Below, piece by piece: positions 63,651 through 64,000 of a stretch of DNA of 64,000 nt. Below the pieces are notes generated by a model. It saw only the letters and a program-made list of their open reading frames with translations, was not told the origin of the DNA and ran no database searches. This DNA is from Methylobacterium persicinum. GTDB taxonomy: Bacteria; Pseudomonadota; Alphaproteobacteria; Rhizobiales; Beijerinckiaceae. The position numbers were made by a program, and so were the translations under genes. The stretch spans positions 1-64,000 of the forward strand of contig NZ_BPQX01000037.1 of the NCBI RefSeq assembly GCF_022179525.1. Direction: 5' to 3'. Every line of letters starts with the position of its first letter. Positions within the stretch are counted from its first letter, which is position 1.

Positions 63651-64000
63651 CTACCCCTTGCACCGGCCTTCGCCCGTCGTTCCCTGGGGCGGCGGCTTGT
63701 ACGCCGCCGCCGGCTCGGCCCGCTGGAGGGCGATCTGTGCGGCGTGGAACCACCAGAGGGGTAGGTCCCGGTTCGACCCCACCAGATCCGAGATCCAGCC
63801 CTCCTTCGGCATCATCTCGGCGCGGTCGGCGAACAGGCGGAGCGCCCCCTCGATGCGCTCACGCTGGGCCCGCTCCCGGATCGCTTCACGCTCCGCCGCC
63901 GCCTGGGCTTCCGCCGACTCCACGAGGCGCTGGGTCGCAAGGTCGTCGGCGTCGAAGGCGAATTGCTGCCAGAACGCCTCCGCTTCCCGGGCCACATCCC
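63651..64000 (-). CDS. Hypothetical protein, 5' end outside window
   Basis: An open frame of at least 116 codons running off the right edge of the window. It is alpha-helical and charged (LATQRLVESAEAQAAAEREA), with a conserved-looking second half (WISDLVGSNRDLPLWWFHAA) and a Pro/Gly-rich end. A GTG at 63995 could be a start, but the frame remains open beyond it. No family is recognised. Confidence 0.55.
   Translation of the reverse strand, partial: DVAREAEAFWQQFAFDADDLATQRLVESAEAQAAAEREAIRERAQRERIEGALRLFADRAEMMPKEGWISDLVGSNRDLPLWWFHAAQIALQRAEPAAAYKPPPQGTTGEGRCKG

Overview
The window reads as a chromosomal segment of an alphaproteobacterium of the order Hyphomicrobiales, most likely Methylobacterium or a close relative (family Methylobacteriaceae). 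This rests on the very high GC content, a permuted two-piece tmRNA gene, a MucR-type regulator, an IalB-family protein, a DUF1491/peptidoglycan-binding/DivJ-like kinase block, and a cassette of accessory proteins for PQQ-dependent dehydrogenases. No phage, insertion sequence, CRISPR array or plasmid gene was seen. The window is mostly core and housekeeping genes, with intergenic palindromic repeats of at least two families.

Layout. 1-3.5 kb: eight S10-operon ribosomal protein genes (rplW to rpsQ), ended by hairpins instead of continuing into rplN. 3.8-5 kb: recA with a LexA-like box. 5.2-9.2 kb: an orphan carbamoyltransferase, a TlpA-like thioredoxin and argH. 9.2-18.1 kb: small exported or regulatory genes (IalB family, HAD phosphatase, short LOV photoreceptor, msrA, hotdog thioesterase, MucR, GNAT, DUF2336). 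18.4-21.4 kb: DivJ-like histidine kinase, peptidoglycan-binding protein, DUF1491. 21.8-27.4 kb: outer-membrane protein, dgcN-dgcA (D-glutamate), Crp/Fnr regulator, SDR, KDG-type sugar kinase. 27.5-32.8 kb: mepA, ParB-like protein, RHH, DUF4169, fumC, cytochrome P450.

33.3-45.6 kb: a proteostasis and nucleotide block. ssrA (tmRNA, tag ANDNFAPVAVAA) lies directly upstream of sspB, whose product delivers tagged proteins to ClpXP. Then come a CPBP protease, thyA-folA-hflK-hflC-degP, serB, miaA, dusA, a retropepsin-like protease, DUF1289 and cobS. 45.7-51.6 kb: cobT, queD-queC, a three-gene quinoprotein relay cassette (zinc metallohydrolase, SoxYZ-like carrier, CxxxCW protein) and panB. 51.6-53.2 kb: a COG4111-type NAD regulator and a small hypothetical.

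53.2-63 kb holds the most interesting region. Six leftward genes encode a ThDP-dependent decarboxylase-like enzyme, an iron-type alcohol dehydrogenase, PhaE, class III PhaC, an acyl-CoA transferase and a succinate-semialdehyde dehydrogenase-like enzyme, headed by a LysR regulator. The enzyme classes fit an inferred route 2-oxoglutarate -> succinate semialdehyde -> 4-hydroxybutyrate -> 4-hydroxybutyryl-CoA -> polyhydroxyalkanoate, with a side exit to succinate. The window ends with a small exported protein and a partial gene.
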